NCBI GenBank assembly: GCA_022009855.1
Contig: CP091727.1
Coordinates: forward strand, 3,410,001-3,474,000
Length of the DNA stretch: 64,000 bases
Source: Lentisphaeria bacterium
GTDB taxonomy: Bacteria > Verrucomicrobiota > Lentisphaeria > Victivallales > Victivallaceae
Direction of reading: 5' to 3'
Positions within the stretch are counted from its first letter, which is position 1, and every line of letters starts with the position of its first letter. Shown here piece after piece: positions 20,765 through 31,426 of this stretch. The position numbers and the translations under genes were made by a program. The notes beneath the pieces are model-generated. The model saw nothing but the letters and a program-made list of their open reading frames with translations, had not been told where the DNA came from and did no database searches.

Positions 20765-21765
20765 TGTTGGCAAAGTATAGGAAAGTAGCGGTAATCACCC
20801 GAACGAAAAACAGAAAAATCCTGCTGCGGCGGGCATTGGAAAGCGTTTGCGGCCAGACCTTTCAGGATTTCATGTGGGTTGTCGTGAATGACGGCGGCGA
20901 CCGTGAGGAGGTCGATCGGATCGTGGAGGAGGCGAGAAAAAGGAATTGTGAGGCAGTCGTCGTACATCATGAAAAAAGCCTCGGCATGGAAGCCGCATCC
21001 AACGCCGGAATTGCTGCCGGAGATTCCGAATATGTCGTAATTCATGACGACGACGACAGCTGGGAACCGGCGTTTCTCGAAAAGACGGTTGCCTTCCTGG
21101 ATTCGGAACCGTTGTTCGCCGGGGTCATCACTCATACGCTGCTGGTGAATGAAACGATCAAAGACAATGTCCCGCATACGACATCCTGCTATGGTTTCAA
21201 CACCTGGCTGAAGTCCGTCTATCTGATGGAAATTCTGATGGTCAACTCTTTCCCGCCGATCTCCTTCCTGTATCGGCGGAGCGCTTACAACGAAGTCGGC
21301 AAATATGATGAGAGTTTACCGGTGCTCGGCGACTGGGATTTCAATATCCGTTTTCTGGAAAAATACGATATCGGAGTCATTCCGGAGCTGCTTGCCCTCT
21401 ATCATCATCGTGATACGATTGCCGATCCGCACGATACATATGGTAATACGGTGAACGCCGGACTCAACAATCATGTCAAATATGATGCCATTTTGCGTAA
21501 CCGCTATTTTCGGGAACAGGCTTCCGGGAAATCGCCCGGTCCGATCGGTCTGTTGGCGAACTTTGCCGTGATGTCGAACTGGCAGAACAGTAAAATCGAT
21601 CGGATCAGCAGTTCCTCCCTGGTAAAAGGCTCCAATCGGGTGATTGATTACATGCTGGCAAAATTTGCCTGGTGCCGGAGTTTGAAAAAAGCAGCTCAAA
21701 GGGAATTGGAGGCCGAAAATAATGACTGCCGCTCCCTTGACAAAACTCACCGCTTCTTTATTTGA
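20761..21765 (+). CDS. Family 2 glycosyltransferase, intact
   Basis: 334 residues, GT-A fold, cytoplasmic face. The N-terminus VAVITRTKNRKILLRRALES is the usual nucleotide-sugar-binding start. VVNDGGDREEV and the metal-binding run HDDDDSW (the DXD-type motif) follow, then GDWDFNIRFLEKYDIG as the acceptor-side motif. Residues from about 260 on are helical with no membrane segment. It overlaps the ATPase gene by 4 bp and the next gene by 44 bp, so it belongs to the export operon. Sugar specificity cannot be judged. Confidence 0.85.
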   Translation: MMLAKYRKVAVITRTKNRKILLRRALESVCGQTFQDFMWVVVNDGGDREEVDRIVEEARKRNCEAVVVHHEKSLGMEAASNAGIAAGDSEYVVIHDDDDSWEPAFLEKTVAFLDSEPLFAGVITHTLLVNETIKDNVPHTTSCYGFNTWLKSVYLMEILMVNSFPPISFLYRRSAYNEVGKYDESLPVLGDWDFNIRFLEKYDIGVIPELLALYHHRDTIADPHDTYGNTVNAGLNNHVKYDAILRNRYFREQASGKSPGPIGLLANFAVMSNWQNSKIDRISSSSLVKGSNRVIDYMLAKFAWCRSLKKAAQRELEAENNDCRSLDKTHRFFI

Positions 21766-24239
21766 GCTGCCGCCTTTCGCTCAGCGAGCGGAGAATATCT
21801 GTTCCATGGTCAATTTCTTTCCGCTTGCGGAACGGTTGATGAACAGACTGGAGAACATTTCCAAAATCGTTGAAATCGGCGCAGAAAACGGTTACAATAC
21901 AAGCGCCCTGCTGGATTATGCGGTAAGGCGCCATATTCTTCTGGATACAGTCGATCCTTCTCTGCCGGAAAATGCGAAGCAGCTGCTTCAATCCCCGCAA
22001 TTCAAATTCCATCAGACCGTCTCCGGGGAATATCTGGCCGGAAACGACAGGTATCATGTCATATTTATGGATGGTGACCATAATTACGAAACCGTATTGA
22101 CGGATCTGGAAACCATCGACCGGAAACGGAAACAGAACTGCATTAAAGTGATTTTCCTGCATGATGTCTGCTGGCCGTGGGCATATCGGGATATTTATTA
22201 TGGGCCGGAACGGATAAAAGCGCCGCATCCCTGCGACTATAATATCCGGGTTTCACCATATGAAGAAGAACGGTCCGAACAGGGGCTGTCTTCCGGTAAT
22301 TACGCCACCGCGCTTGCCGAAGGAGGAAAAAACAACGGAGTATTATGTGCCGTTGAAAACTTCCTGAAAACAACCGGCCCCCGATGGCGCTTCAAGAGTT
22401 TTCCGGTTTTATACGGGATCGGCGTATTGTACTATGTTGAAAACTTCTCTTTGAAAGAGCTGAACGCGTTTGAAACGGAGCTGCATCAGCAGCTCAGTTC
22501 CAGAGAATTAATGTCCGTATTGGAATTGAACCGGATTGAAAATCTTTGCCGGATTGAAGCCCTTCGTTTGGATATCGTTCGTGCCGGCGAGGTATGGAAG
22601 CGGGATCAATCCTACATCACAACACTGGAAACAAATCTGAAAGAGCGCGACAAGACTCTGGAAGCAAATAGAAAAGAACACCAGCAAACCCAATACCGTT
22701 TAATTGAACAGGAAGCACAGCTTGAAGAACAAAAACGGGATTTGGAGAAAAGTGCTGACGAATGGCGGAAAAACCAATCTTATATCGCTGAACTTCAGAC
22801 GAGGCTTGGGAACCGGGAGCGGGATTTGGAGAAAAGCGCCGAGGAATGGCAGCAAAACCAGTCCTATATTGCAGAACTTCAAACAAAGCTCGAAAAACAG
22901 GAACTGGATTTGGAGAAAGGCGCCGAGGAACGACTGCAAAAACAATCTTATATTGCCGAACTTCAGACCAAGCTCGAAAAACAGGAACTGGATTTGGAGA
23001 AAAATGCCGAAGAACGGCAGCGGAACCAATCCTATATTGCTGAACTTCAAACGAGTTTAGATGTCTGCAAACAACAATTGGTCGATACGACAGGCAAGAA
23101 TACTGTTCTCCAACAGGATTTGAACCACCTATCAAAGATGAATTGTTCTTTGCAGGAACAGAATAAAGCAATGGAGCAGGAGCGAAACAGATGGCAAAGC
23201 AATTGCAATAAACTGGAAAAGAACAGGCTGGAACTGGAGGAGCTTATTCGCCATGGAGAACACAGATGCCAGGAACTTCTCAACGAGATCACTCATACCG
23301 CCGCCAGAGGCAGGGAACTTGAAGGAGAATTATGGAACAGCCGGCAGAAGATCCGGAGTCTGCTGCTTCGGACTCCGGACATATTCTGGCGCTGGCACGG
23401 CGAAAAAATGGAACTGCCTGTTGCCCTACGGAGTGCGAAACCGTTGTCGTTTACATAAAATTGCGGAGTTATTGCATACATCGGAAATTCATGTTTTTTC
23501 AATCGATGTTTTCGATACGTTGCTTTTGCGGGAATATAAAAGTGAAATTACACGTTTCCGGGAAATTGCGGAACTGGTCCATCAGGCGTTTCCGGAAATC
23601 AGCAGCAGAAATTTCTTTCAGGCCAGAGCGTTGGCTCATCGTCTGGCCTATCAGCTCGCCAAACCGGTTCAAGGCTGTCGGGAAGCTGCTTTTGATTCCA
23701 TCTACCGTTTGATCGGCGCAATTCTGCAGGAGCATGACGCCATCAGACTGGCGGCGATGCAGGAAATCGAGCTTTCGTATGAAACCAGTCATCTGCGTCT
23801 CAACCCGAATATCCGCAAATTGCTTGAAATTGCCCGCATGCGGAATCTCCGAATCGTTGCCGTCAGCGATATGTATTTGAATCGCGATGCCTTGGCCCGG
23901 ATCATCAACAATTTTCTGCCGCCCGGCATGATAAATGAAATATACAGCAGTGCTGATTTCGGGATCAGTAAGATTTCCGGTTTACTTTGGGACGAACTAT
24001 TACGACGGGAACAGGTTTCACCGCAGGCAATCCTGCATCTTGGCGACAATCCGGTCGCGGATTTTGAAATGCCTTATATCCGTTGCGGAATCACATCCGT
24101 ATTGTTGTTGCGCTCTGCGCTGTACAACCGATATATCCGATGGAGAAACCGGCGAAATATCAACCAATTGCAAAAAAGAGAGAATATACAATGGCGTACG
24201 ATAAGAGTTTCTATGAAGAACAGTGTCTGGGAAGTTTGA
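21722..24239 (+). CDS. Fusion: SAM methyltransferase, coiled coil with 28-residue repeats, HAD-like domain (one frameshift)
   Basis: Three parts. Residues about 1-260 are a class I methyltransferase (IVEIGAENGYNTSALLDYA; VIFMDGDHNYETVLTDL; FLHDVCW), probably of the Methyltransf_24 type. Residues about 270-540 are a long coiled coil that includes four consecutive 28-residue repeats around QSYIAELQTKL. The last 280 residues are a HAD-like domain (FSIDVFDTLLLRE; AVSDMYLN; HLGDNPVADFEMP) of the kind found in glycan loci (COG5610-like). One extra A in the A-run near 23405 breaks the frame; removing it yields a smooth junction (EKWNCLLPYGVRNRCRLHK). The coiled coil may set a spacing between catalytic parts or measure chain length. 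It overlaps the gene at 24191. If the frameshift were real, two proteins would be made. Confidence 0.75.
22735..23060 (+). repeat. Four tandem 84-bp coding repeats (coiled coil)
   Basis: The unit encodes 28 residues, exactly four heptads, starting LEKSAEEWQQNQSYIAELQT. Four copies occur in a row, two of them sharing CTCGAAAAACAGGAACTGGA. Copy number is likely to vary among strains by slippage or recombination. Confidence 0.8.
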
Positions 24240-25054
24240 ATTCAGCCAGACAGATTGTTCCATTTCTGCTTGAACAATTCAAAATTGAAAGTGTCGTTGA
24301 TCTCGGCTGCGGTCTTGGAACCTGGCTTTCCTGTTTTATTGCCAACGGAGTATCTGATGTCGCCGGCTATGACGGCGATTACGTGCCCTGGGATTACCTG
24401 CAGATTCCGGCAGAATATTTTCATGCCGCAGATCTTACGGGAGAGATTGATTTCACCGGACGGTATTCTCTGGCCATGAGTCTGGAGGTCGCGGAACATA
24501 TTGCTCCGGAGAAGGCAGAAAACTTCGTTCGGAAATTGACTTCCCTCTCCGAACTTGTTCTGTTTTCCAGTGCATTCCCCTATCAGGGCGGGACCGGACA
24601 TGTCAATGAGAATTATCCGGAGTATTGGGCATTGCTTTTCCAGAAGGAAGGGTACATTCCGCTGGATATTCTGCGGGATCGCTTCTGGTTTGACGGGAAA
24701 ATATGCCCCTGGTATCGGCAGAATATTCTATTGTTCGTCAACGAAAAAGTCTATCAGGCGAAGTACTCTCATTTACCTCACGCAGCAGGCAAGCCGCTGA
24801 CGAAAATACATCCCGAAATGTATTTGTGGAGTTGCGTCCGCTCCCGCGATCACCATTTGCCGCCAGAGCTTTTTGAAGAAGACAAACCCGCCTTCTATGC
24901 TCTGCTGGACGCCTGGCGTTACCGGCAGGAAAATCCGCCTGAGTCAGTCCGGTATTATGGCGATGAATACAACATTGAATACAGCCGGATGGCATGGTGG
25001 CGGAAGTTCAAGTTGAAGAGCAAGTACTATTGGCGGAAATGGAAGGAACAGTGA
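24191..25054 (+). CDS. SAM-dependent methyltransferase, intact
   Basis: 287 residues from the ATG at 24191 (MAYDKSFYEEQ). The glycine-rich SAM loop is VVDLGCGLGTWL, followed by VAGYDGDYV (acidic ribose-binding position) and LAMSLEVAEHI, a typical motif of Methyltransf_11/23-type enzymes. The C-terminal part has a Trp/Tyr-rich stretch (RMAWWRKFKLKSKYYWRKW) that may touch membrane lipid. It overlaps the previous frame by 49 bp and shares one base with the next start (TGATG). It could methylate a sugar or the polymer terminus, which fits the Wzt-like recognition domain upstream. Confidence 0.8.
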   Translation: MAYDKSFYEEQCLGSLNSARQIVPFLLEQFKIESVVDLGCGLGTWLSCFIANGVSDVAGYDGDYVPWDYLQIPAEYFHAADLTGEIDFTGRYSLAMSLEVAEHIAPEKAENFVRKLTSLSELVLFSSAFPYQGGTGHVNENYPEYWALLFQKEGYIPLDILRDRFWFDGKICPWYRQNILLFVNEKVYQAKYSHLPHAAGKPLTKIHPEMYLWSCVRSRDHHLPPELFEEDKPAFYALLDAWRYRQENPPESVRYYGDEYNIEYSRMAWWRKFKLKSKYYWRKWKEQ

Positions 25055-26268
25055 TGAACACCGTCCACTCAAAATACGAAACGGGGCAGTTGCTCGGAAG
25101 CATTCTGTTTGAATTTTGCTGCCGCCTGCATTGGAGTTCCTCGTTGTACGACAAAAGGACGATGCGCTTCTTTTCATGTCGCGGGGAGGATTGCGCCTGA
25201 AATTTCTGTATGAATTATTTTTGAAAGTCAATGGGTTGAAAGCTGCAGTTTCCTGCCATCCGCTTTGGATCTCGCGTTTCGCCGCCCTGAAAATGATTTT
25301 TGAAGAAAATCCTGAGCTGGTAGTTTCGTGCCTTGTCCGGGAATTCAGTTATACCAGCTGCGGAAGGCTTGCGCAGGCGTTGCTGCCGGAGCAACTGTAT
25401 CCGGACAAGATGGATTTATTAAGTTCATTGCCGGAAAAACTGGCGGAAACTCCGGTGGACCGGACAAATGTTTTCAATTTATATTATGACAGTTGTTCCT
25501 ATTCCCGGACTCTTCGCAAACACTTTGCCGAACAGCATGAACTTGGGCATGATTATCTGAACAGAGAGTTTGCCGCTTTTGAAAATCTGCATGTTGTCGA
25601 TACGGGCTGGTTCGGCTCAATTCTGGGAGCTTTGCAAACCGGTTGCCGGAATTGGAACTGGGATGCGTTATATTTCGGGCGTTGGAACTATCGGGCCGAG
25701 GCACCGTGGTATTTTGCCGATGTGATCGGGCTGTTTATTGACGCGAAAGGTTTTTCCGCCCCCCGGCCTGAATAATATCCTGCTGGAGTATCACCATCTG
25801 CTGGAAGGAGTGCTTGAGCCACGGTTGCCCAGCGTTGAATATTTTACCGCGGACGGCAAAAACAATGCAGTAACAGATGACTGGCCGGAACGGGTGGCCG
25901 GAACGGAAAAAGAAGAAATCTGGCAGGGAATCAAGGATTATTTCCAAAGCAGGCACTCTCTGGAATTGAGTGCGGTTCTGAAAGAATCCACCTGTTCTTT
26001 GAATCTCCTGAAACGTCTGATCCGTTATCCGCACCCGGCTGAAGTCAACTGCCTGCTGGTCCCGGATCGCAGTGCCGACTTTGGAAAAAACGAGTCAACA
26101 GCAGTAATTTCCCCAACCGTTCCCGGCTGCAGAAATTATTGGCGGACAGTCAACAGGTCACTATGGGGAGCTGGAACGATTGCCGCTTCCGGTAAATATT
26201 TCATCCGCAGCCGTCAGTTCATCTGGCAGATTTTGCGCAAATGCGGAAAAATCAAAAGTGCGGTATAA
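25054..26268 (+). CDS. Glycan-locus protein resembling the C-terminal part of COG5610 HAD proteins (two frameshifts)
   Basis: About 404 residues when repaired. One T is missing near 25115 (FEFLLPPALEFLV restored) and one C is extra in the C6 run near 25762 (FSAPGLNNILLEYHHLL restored). The segment NLHVVDTGWFGSILGALQTG is typical of the region that follows the HAD domain in large glycan-cluster proteins, and GRWNYRAEAPWYFADVIGLF also fits. The HAD half is carried by the fusion gene at 21722, so the two may act together. No membrane segment or signal peptide. Function unknown. Confidence 0.6.
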
Positions 26269-26270
26269 CC

Positions 26271-27200
26271 ATGTCAAGAAGTAAGACGGTACAAATATTG
26301 CTTTCCGTGAAAAATGGAGGCGATTATCTGCGGATTTTTCTGGAATCGCTGAAAAGGCAGTCCTATTCGGATTTCTCAGTTCTGGCCCGTGACGACGGTT
26401 CCGAGGATCGTTCGGCAGAACTCCTGGCCCGTTATGACTTTATCCGCCGGCATCCTTCCAGCGGCGAAGCTCTGGGAGTTGTGAAATCCTATGGGCTTTT
26501 GCTGCGGGACGCTCCTCCCGGTTACCTGATGTTCGCCGATCAGGATGACATCTGGTTGCCTGAAAAAATTACCGTTGCGGTGAAACGAATCCGGGAAGCC
26601 GAGGAAACATATAAAATTTCCACTCCGCTGCTCCTCCATTCGGATCTGCATGTCTGCGATTCATCAGGAGAACGGCTGGCGGATTCATTGATGCAATATC
26701 AGCGTTTATCTCCTCAAAGGAGTACGCTTTCGGAGCTGATCATACAAAACCATATTACCGGTTGTACAATGATAATAAACGAGGCTTTGAGAAAAATAAT
26801 CCGTTTCCCGTTTCCGGAGGCCGCTATTTGCCATGACTGGTATTTGGCTTTACTGGCTTCAGCCACCGGCAGAGTTATTTTTTATGAACGACTGCCGGAT
26901 TGAGTACCGAAAACACAATAACAATGTATTTGGCCCGCAGCAATATTCTCTCGGAGCCTGTTTGAGGATGTTGAAACAGGGGAGAAACAAGCTGAAACAC
27001 CGTTTACGGTTAACGCAACAACAGGCTGCGGCATTTCTGCAGCAATATGGCGATCTGCTCTCCGGTTCCGATATCGAACTTCTGACCGCCTGGGGGAAAT
27101 TGACCGACAGAGCAAATCCGGGAAAATTGCTTGCTGCCGGAAATATCATTTCAGAAAAAATACCTGGCTGCGAACTCTGGGCATGTGGTGGGCGTTATGA
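26271..27200 (+). CDS. Rhamnosyltransferase-like family 2 glycosyltransferase (two compensating frameshifts)
   Basis: About 309 residues from the ATG at 26271. The GT-A domain begins VQILLSVKNGGDYLRIFLESL, with VLARDDGSEDRS, MFADQDDIWLPEK (DXD-type metal site) and NHITGCTMIINEALRK, all hallmarks of WbbL/RgpB-like rhamnosyltransferases. The frame gains a G near 26897 (ERLPIEYRKHNNNV restored) and loses a T near 27150 (FRKNTWLRTLGMWWAL restored). The restored stop overlaps the next ATG as ATGA at 27197-27200, which argues strongly that the repair is right. Probably adds a deoxyhexose to the lipid-linked glycan. Confidence 0.8.
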
Positions 27201-29780
27201 AATTTGCCGTTGCGATTCCTGCTTTGAATGCAGCCGTGCGAACCGATTGGATCGCCGTGCTGGAGAGTTATTCCAGGCAGAGCGTCCAGCCGGCTCTCTA
27301 TCTGCTGGCGGACAGCGGGTCAACCGATTCGACCGTTGCCGATGCGAAGGAGTACGGCTGGGAAATCATGCCCGTGCATCGTCATGACTTCAACCACGGA
27401 GCGACCAGACAGAAAATCGTTCAAAAACTGGCGGAAGCCGGTTTCGACGCGGTCGTATTCGCGGTTCAAGACGCGTGCCCGGCGACATCTGATACAATTC
27501 AGTTGCTTCTGGAACATTTTCAGGCGACCGGGGCGGCGGTTGCCTATGCCCGGCAGGTTCCGTGGAACCCGGAGTCAATGGATGGGTACTTCCGCTTGCG
27601 CAACTACCCTCCGGTTTCATCGGTAAGAAGGAAAGAGGATATTCAGAAACTGGGATTGATGACTGCTTTTTGTTCCAATGTGCTTGCTGTATGGAATATT
27701 GACAAGGTGATGAAAGCGGGCGGTTTCCCCGCAACAGCTTTCGGGGAGGACATGTTGCTGGCGGCAAGACTGATTCTGGATGGGGAAAGAGTCGCATATT
27801 GTGCAGAGAGTATCTGTCATCATGAACATTCCGGCTCCCTGCCGGAATTATGGACTCGCGGCGTCGCGATCGGTCGGATGCACGGGCAGAATCCATGGCT
27901 TTACGAAAAATTCGGTCACCCGGAAAACTGTGTCCGCAGGCATATCTGTATTCGGGATTTCCTGCGCTTCTCCGGAGGCCTGTTAAGCAAATACACCGGC
28001 TTTCTTTATGGATATACAGAAACAAAAATCAGAACTTTTATCCCGTGGATGCTCTTTCTTGGTGCGATGCTGGCTGGTGGAATGTTGATCTGGCTCAATC
28101 GAATTCCTGCAAATGATACCTGTACTCGATACGCTCCGATGGCGGAAGCCTTCGCGGCAGGATATTGGGAATATGCTTTTCATCCGATGTACGGAGTGCT
28201 TTTTCCGTCATTGAGCGGAATGATCGCCCGGCTTTTTCATTTGAATGGTTTCCGGGCTTGTCAGATTGCAGCTCTTTTTCTCTGGGCAGTATCGATCTTC
28301 CCGTTGTATGAATTATTCAAAAAGCTCTGGAGTCGAAAAATAGCCTTGATCAGTTGCTGTCTGTATCTGCTGTGTTCCAAGTTACACCGTTATATTTACG
28401 ACGGTCTCCGCGACAACGGCAGAACTTTGGGGCTGGCCTTACTGGCATTGGGACTGATCGTTCTGCTTCCGGAAAAAGAAACCGTGCCTGGTGGCTCATC
28501 GCGTCAGGCGGAGCAATTCTGACATTGTTGCGGGCGGATGGACTTTTGTTTGCGCTTGTCGCATTGTTTATCGCTTTTGCCGCAGATTTGCGACAAAATG
28601 GATTACGTTGCTGGAGAAGCATCTGTGCGATACTGCTGTTTCTTCTTCTGATCTTGCCGCAACTTTATCTGACATGGAAGTGGACAGGCTATCCCGTGGT
28701 TTCCGCCCGGCATGCGGAATTACTGGAACGATATGGAAATGGAAATAAAGATGAATGAATTTATCATTTCTTCTCTGAAAGGATTTTATCCGTATTTTGC
28801 CATCCCCGCATTCATCATTGTCATCTATCGAATCCGAAAGAAACTCTGGACCAGGTCGGAAAGTCTGCTCTTATTGTTCGTCATCCTGCATTTGGTATTT
28901 GAAGCGTTGCAAATTCTGATCGGAGCCAGGACGCTATATATGTCCAGACGTTATCTGTTACCCTGCGCTCCGCTGCTGTTCGGCTGGTGTGCGTGGGGAA
29001 TTGCCGAGTTTCATCATCACCTCAAAAGTTTGCTGTGTCCAAGGGGGAGAATTGCTTTCAATATAATTCTGTTCATTCTGGCAGTCATTTTGCTTATTGA
29101 CGGTCTGATGCCGACTGTCAAAAGCTATACATCTCCTGAAAAAAGCCATAAGCGCAAAATTGTGGAAACCTTGACTCCTCTGCTCCGTGAAGATTACAAA
29201 GGAGTACGGTTCACGCCGCGTCCAACTGAAGCAAGCCGTTATCAGGCGCCTTTCTGCCCCATCGTTGCGAGCAGATATCCGGCTCTCGGATATTGGAGCG
29301 GCGGTTCTCATGTTCCAGAAGAAGAGTCATATTATGATTACCTTGTAAAAGAAGTAACTGCAATTCCGCCAACTGAGGCCAATTTAAAGTTCAAAGTCGA
29401 AATTTCAGGACGTTCTTATGGCGTTTATGTTTCCAGCCAGCCAGTTTACATTGAAGCAGGGCAATCCCGACGCGACGGTCATCTTTTGCACTGACGATGA
29501 ATACTTTGAAAAACTGCTGTGGCTCGACATGGTCGACCGCCTCTCCATAAATCAGGAAACAGGCTCTTTTTCAAGTGCCTTCTTTCAAAATGTGCGCAAT
29601 TTTCCGGACGTTATCTTAAGCTCTAAGTTTTTCCCAAACTCCAACACCGATATTCTCCTCACCATAGGACTCATTGGGCGCATACGAATGTATGGTGGAA
29701 AATGGAAGCCTTTCACTATCTGTTTTCTGGTTCACTTCTCAAACTCAAGTCAAGTTGTGATTTCACAGAAAATCAGATAA
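27197..29780 (+). CDS. Family 2 glycosyltransferase fused to a multi-span membrane domain (several frameshifts)
   Basis: Residues 1-270 are a rhamnosyltransferase-type GT2 (FAVAIPALNAA; LADSGSTDSTVADAKEYGWE; FGEDMLLAARLILDGERVAY; HEHSGSLPELWTRGVAIGR). From about 290 there are many hydrophobic spans (WMLFLGAMLAGGMLIWL; FPLYELFKKLWSRK; GAILTLLRADGLLFALVALF), like polytopic GT39/GT83-type sugar transferases that use lipid-linked donors. The frame loses an A near 28480, gains a base near 28745 (or two genes overlap there at ATGAATGA) and gains a G near 29460 (EAGNPDATVIFCTDDEYFE restored). The far C-terminus is uncertain. Whether this is one fused enzyme or two to three proteins is open. Last gene of the glycan cluster. 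Confidence 0.6.
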
Positions 29781-29813
29781 TTCCAGATCATATTGTTGAT
29801 TGGGGTATAGCGA

Positions 29814-30416
29814 TCAGCGGATTTGGATTTTTTCGTCGGTTATATTCAAATACTTTCGAGTCGCAGCCAAAGAATGTTGTTCGAAAATACTTTGAATTTC
29901 AACCAAAGTGAATTTGCCGTGGACGACAAGCTGATAACCAAATGTTTTGTGGAGTGATAAAAAACCGATTTTTTCAGCGATACCTGCTTCTTTCGCTGAA
30001 TCCTTCAGAAATTTTGTCACATATTGCCGGGCCCAAGGCTGAGATTTAGCGGCCCGACCGGACTCACTTTGGAACACGTACACATCAGCCGGGTTATTAT
30101 TTCGTAGTTGCAATAAGCCTTCAACATCTTCCGGTGGTACTTCGACAATACTATTTTCTTCAAATACATCAGATGGAATTTGTATAAAAAGTTTCCGTTT
30201 ATCTTTTGGAACTCCCGGCCCCAATAAGGTTTGGATTCTATTCCAAGTCAGATGAAGTAATTTGCCGGGAGCAATTCCGGTGTCCAGACTGAGGGCGAAA
30301 AACATGTATTGCTTCAGAGGATAATTGTTTTGTACATGTGTACGCCAATTTATCATATCTTCAATGCTTTTTACCGGCTGCGCCGGTATGTTCGTCTTTA
30401 TATTTTCAGAACTCAT
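29814..30416 (-). CDS. Tyrosine recombinase (integrase) relative lacking key catalytic residues
   Basis: 200 residues, intact, covering only the catalytic-domain part of an integrase. The box I region reads DTGIAPGKLLHLTW, where active enzymes have TGLRxxEL; the arginine is missing. Box II reads LSLHKTFGYQL, where active relatives have HSLRKTFGY; both His and Arg are replaced. The terminal region HSLAATRKYLNI keeps a His and the candidate nucleophile Tyr. There is no core-binding N-terminal domain. It probably cannot recombine DNA and may instead bind it. It converges with the glycan cluster and is followed upstream by small DNA-binding proteins, as at the end of an integrative element. Confidence 0.7.
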   Translation of the reverse strand: MSSENIKTNIPAQPVKSIEDMINWRTHVQNNYPLKQYMFFALSLDTGIAPGKLLHLTWNRIQTLLGPGVPKDKRKLFIQIPSDVFEENSIVEVPPEDVEGLLQLRNNNPADVYVFQSESGRAAKSQPWARQYVTKFLKDSAKEAGIAEKIGFLSLHKTFGYQLVVHGKFTLVEIQSIFEQHSLAATRKYLNITDEKIQIR

Positions 30417-30445
30417 TTGATCTGTACCTTTTCAATACTGGTATG

Positions 30446-31291
30446 TTATGTAAGCTCAGAGAAGTTGCCCTGTTTTATGTCGAGGTAGATGCGATGATAA
30501 CGTCTTACCGCGGGAGCGGTCAAACCCGGAGAGTCTTCAGGAACATTCAGCAATTCGTCGTCTGTTTTCGGCACCGGATGATTCTCGATAAATTTTTTTC
30601 TTGCTCTTCCGCGCGCCGATATGTCAGAAAATCCCTGCGCCAGAAAATCACGATAGTATTGATCAAATTCCCGGCCCCATTTAAAGGCATTCTGATAGTT
30701 TTTGCTGAGATATTCATACTGTCTGGAAGACGAAAGCAGCCAAAATTCCATGCTGCTGCTTTTAGAACGGATAGGGAAATGAGAACTCAAGCGAAGTTGC
30801 CACTGTGCGGACAGATTGTATAATAATTTCCAATAATCAGACGAAGGATCGTTTACTGCACATATGATCTGTTTCAGCAAATTAAAGATCCAAAGGATGT
30901 CGTCATGGCAACAGCTAGGAGGAACAGGGAAAGCCGGTATTTGTTGAAGAATATATGCCGTATCTTCCTCCGTGATTGCATACGAATCCGTAGTTTGAAT
31001 AAATAATTTCAGATTTTTTTTACTCAGCAAAAACTTTGAAAGTTCGTTGAAGTATTGTTCAAGTTCCGGCTGGTATTGATTCTGGTGAATTTCCGGATAA
31101 GTCTGGACTGTACAATACGTTAAATATGAAATTAAATTGCGGGCGCAAAGAGCAAGAATTGCAGGGGAATCGGAATGATTGGAATTGATTTCCGGAAAAA
31201 TCGAAAATGCTCTGAATTCAACAACGGGAACATGAAAGGGGAACGTTTCTGCCACATGCTGTTCGTTACATTTCTCTTGGCCCAAAATCAT
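30446..31291 (-). CDS. Unknown 281-residue protein of the integrative-element region
   Basis: Intact. I choose the ATG at 31291 (MILGQEKC) because AGGGG lies just upstream; the longer open frame begins at 31354. The protein is helix-rich with several aromatic segments (LLYNLSAQWQLRL; QYEYLSKNYQNAFKWGREFD) and ends in an integrase-like N-terminal-sounding stretch (FSDISARGRARKKFIENH). It lies 29 bp upstream of the integrase relative and may be cotranscribed with it. The final 80 residues could be a core-binding-like region separated from the catalytic domain, but that is only a guess. No known family recognised. Confidence 0.55.
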   Translation of the reverse strand: MILGQEKCNEQHVAETFPFHVPVVEFRAFSIFPEINSNHSDSPAILALCARNLISYLTYCTVQTYPEIHQNQYQPELEQYFNELSKFLLSKKNLKLFIQTTDSYAITEEDTAYILQQIPAFPVPPSCCHDDILWIFNLLKQIICAVNDPSSDYWKLLYNLSAQWQLRLSSHFPIRSKSSSMEFWLLSSSRQYEYLSKNYQNAFKWGREFDQYYRDFLAQGFSDISARGRARKKFIENHPVPKTDDELLNVPEDSPGLTAPAVRRYHRIYLDIKQGNFSELT

Positions 31292-31376
31292 TATTTTCCC
31301 CTGTTTGGATCGTATATGTAAAATACACGACATTGCGTATTTTTCAAAATACAATATAGAATTTCAGATTAGTTTA

Positions 31377-31410
31377 AAACCTCAATGGACATAAAAGGCC
31401 ATTGAGGTTT
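31377..31410 (-). terminator. Hairpin terminator downstream of the small HTH gene
   Basis: A perfect 12-bp stem: AAACCTCAATGG (31377-31388) with CCATTGAGGTTT (31399-31410), loop of 10. On the minus strand the stem runs into TTTTAAAC. It starts 17 bases after the stop at 31427 and lies before the start of the next minus-strand gene. Confidence 0.7.
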
Positions 31411-31426
31411 CGTATCCGGGAAAAAC

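Noticed and set aside
29702..29911. 69-codon plus-strand open frame between glycan cluster and integrase relative
   Set aside because: It overlaps the end of both flanking genes and has no motif.
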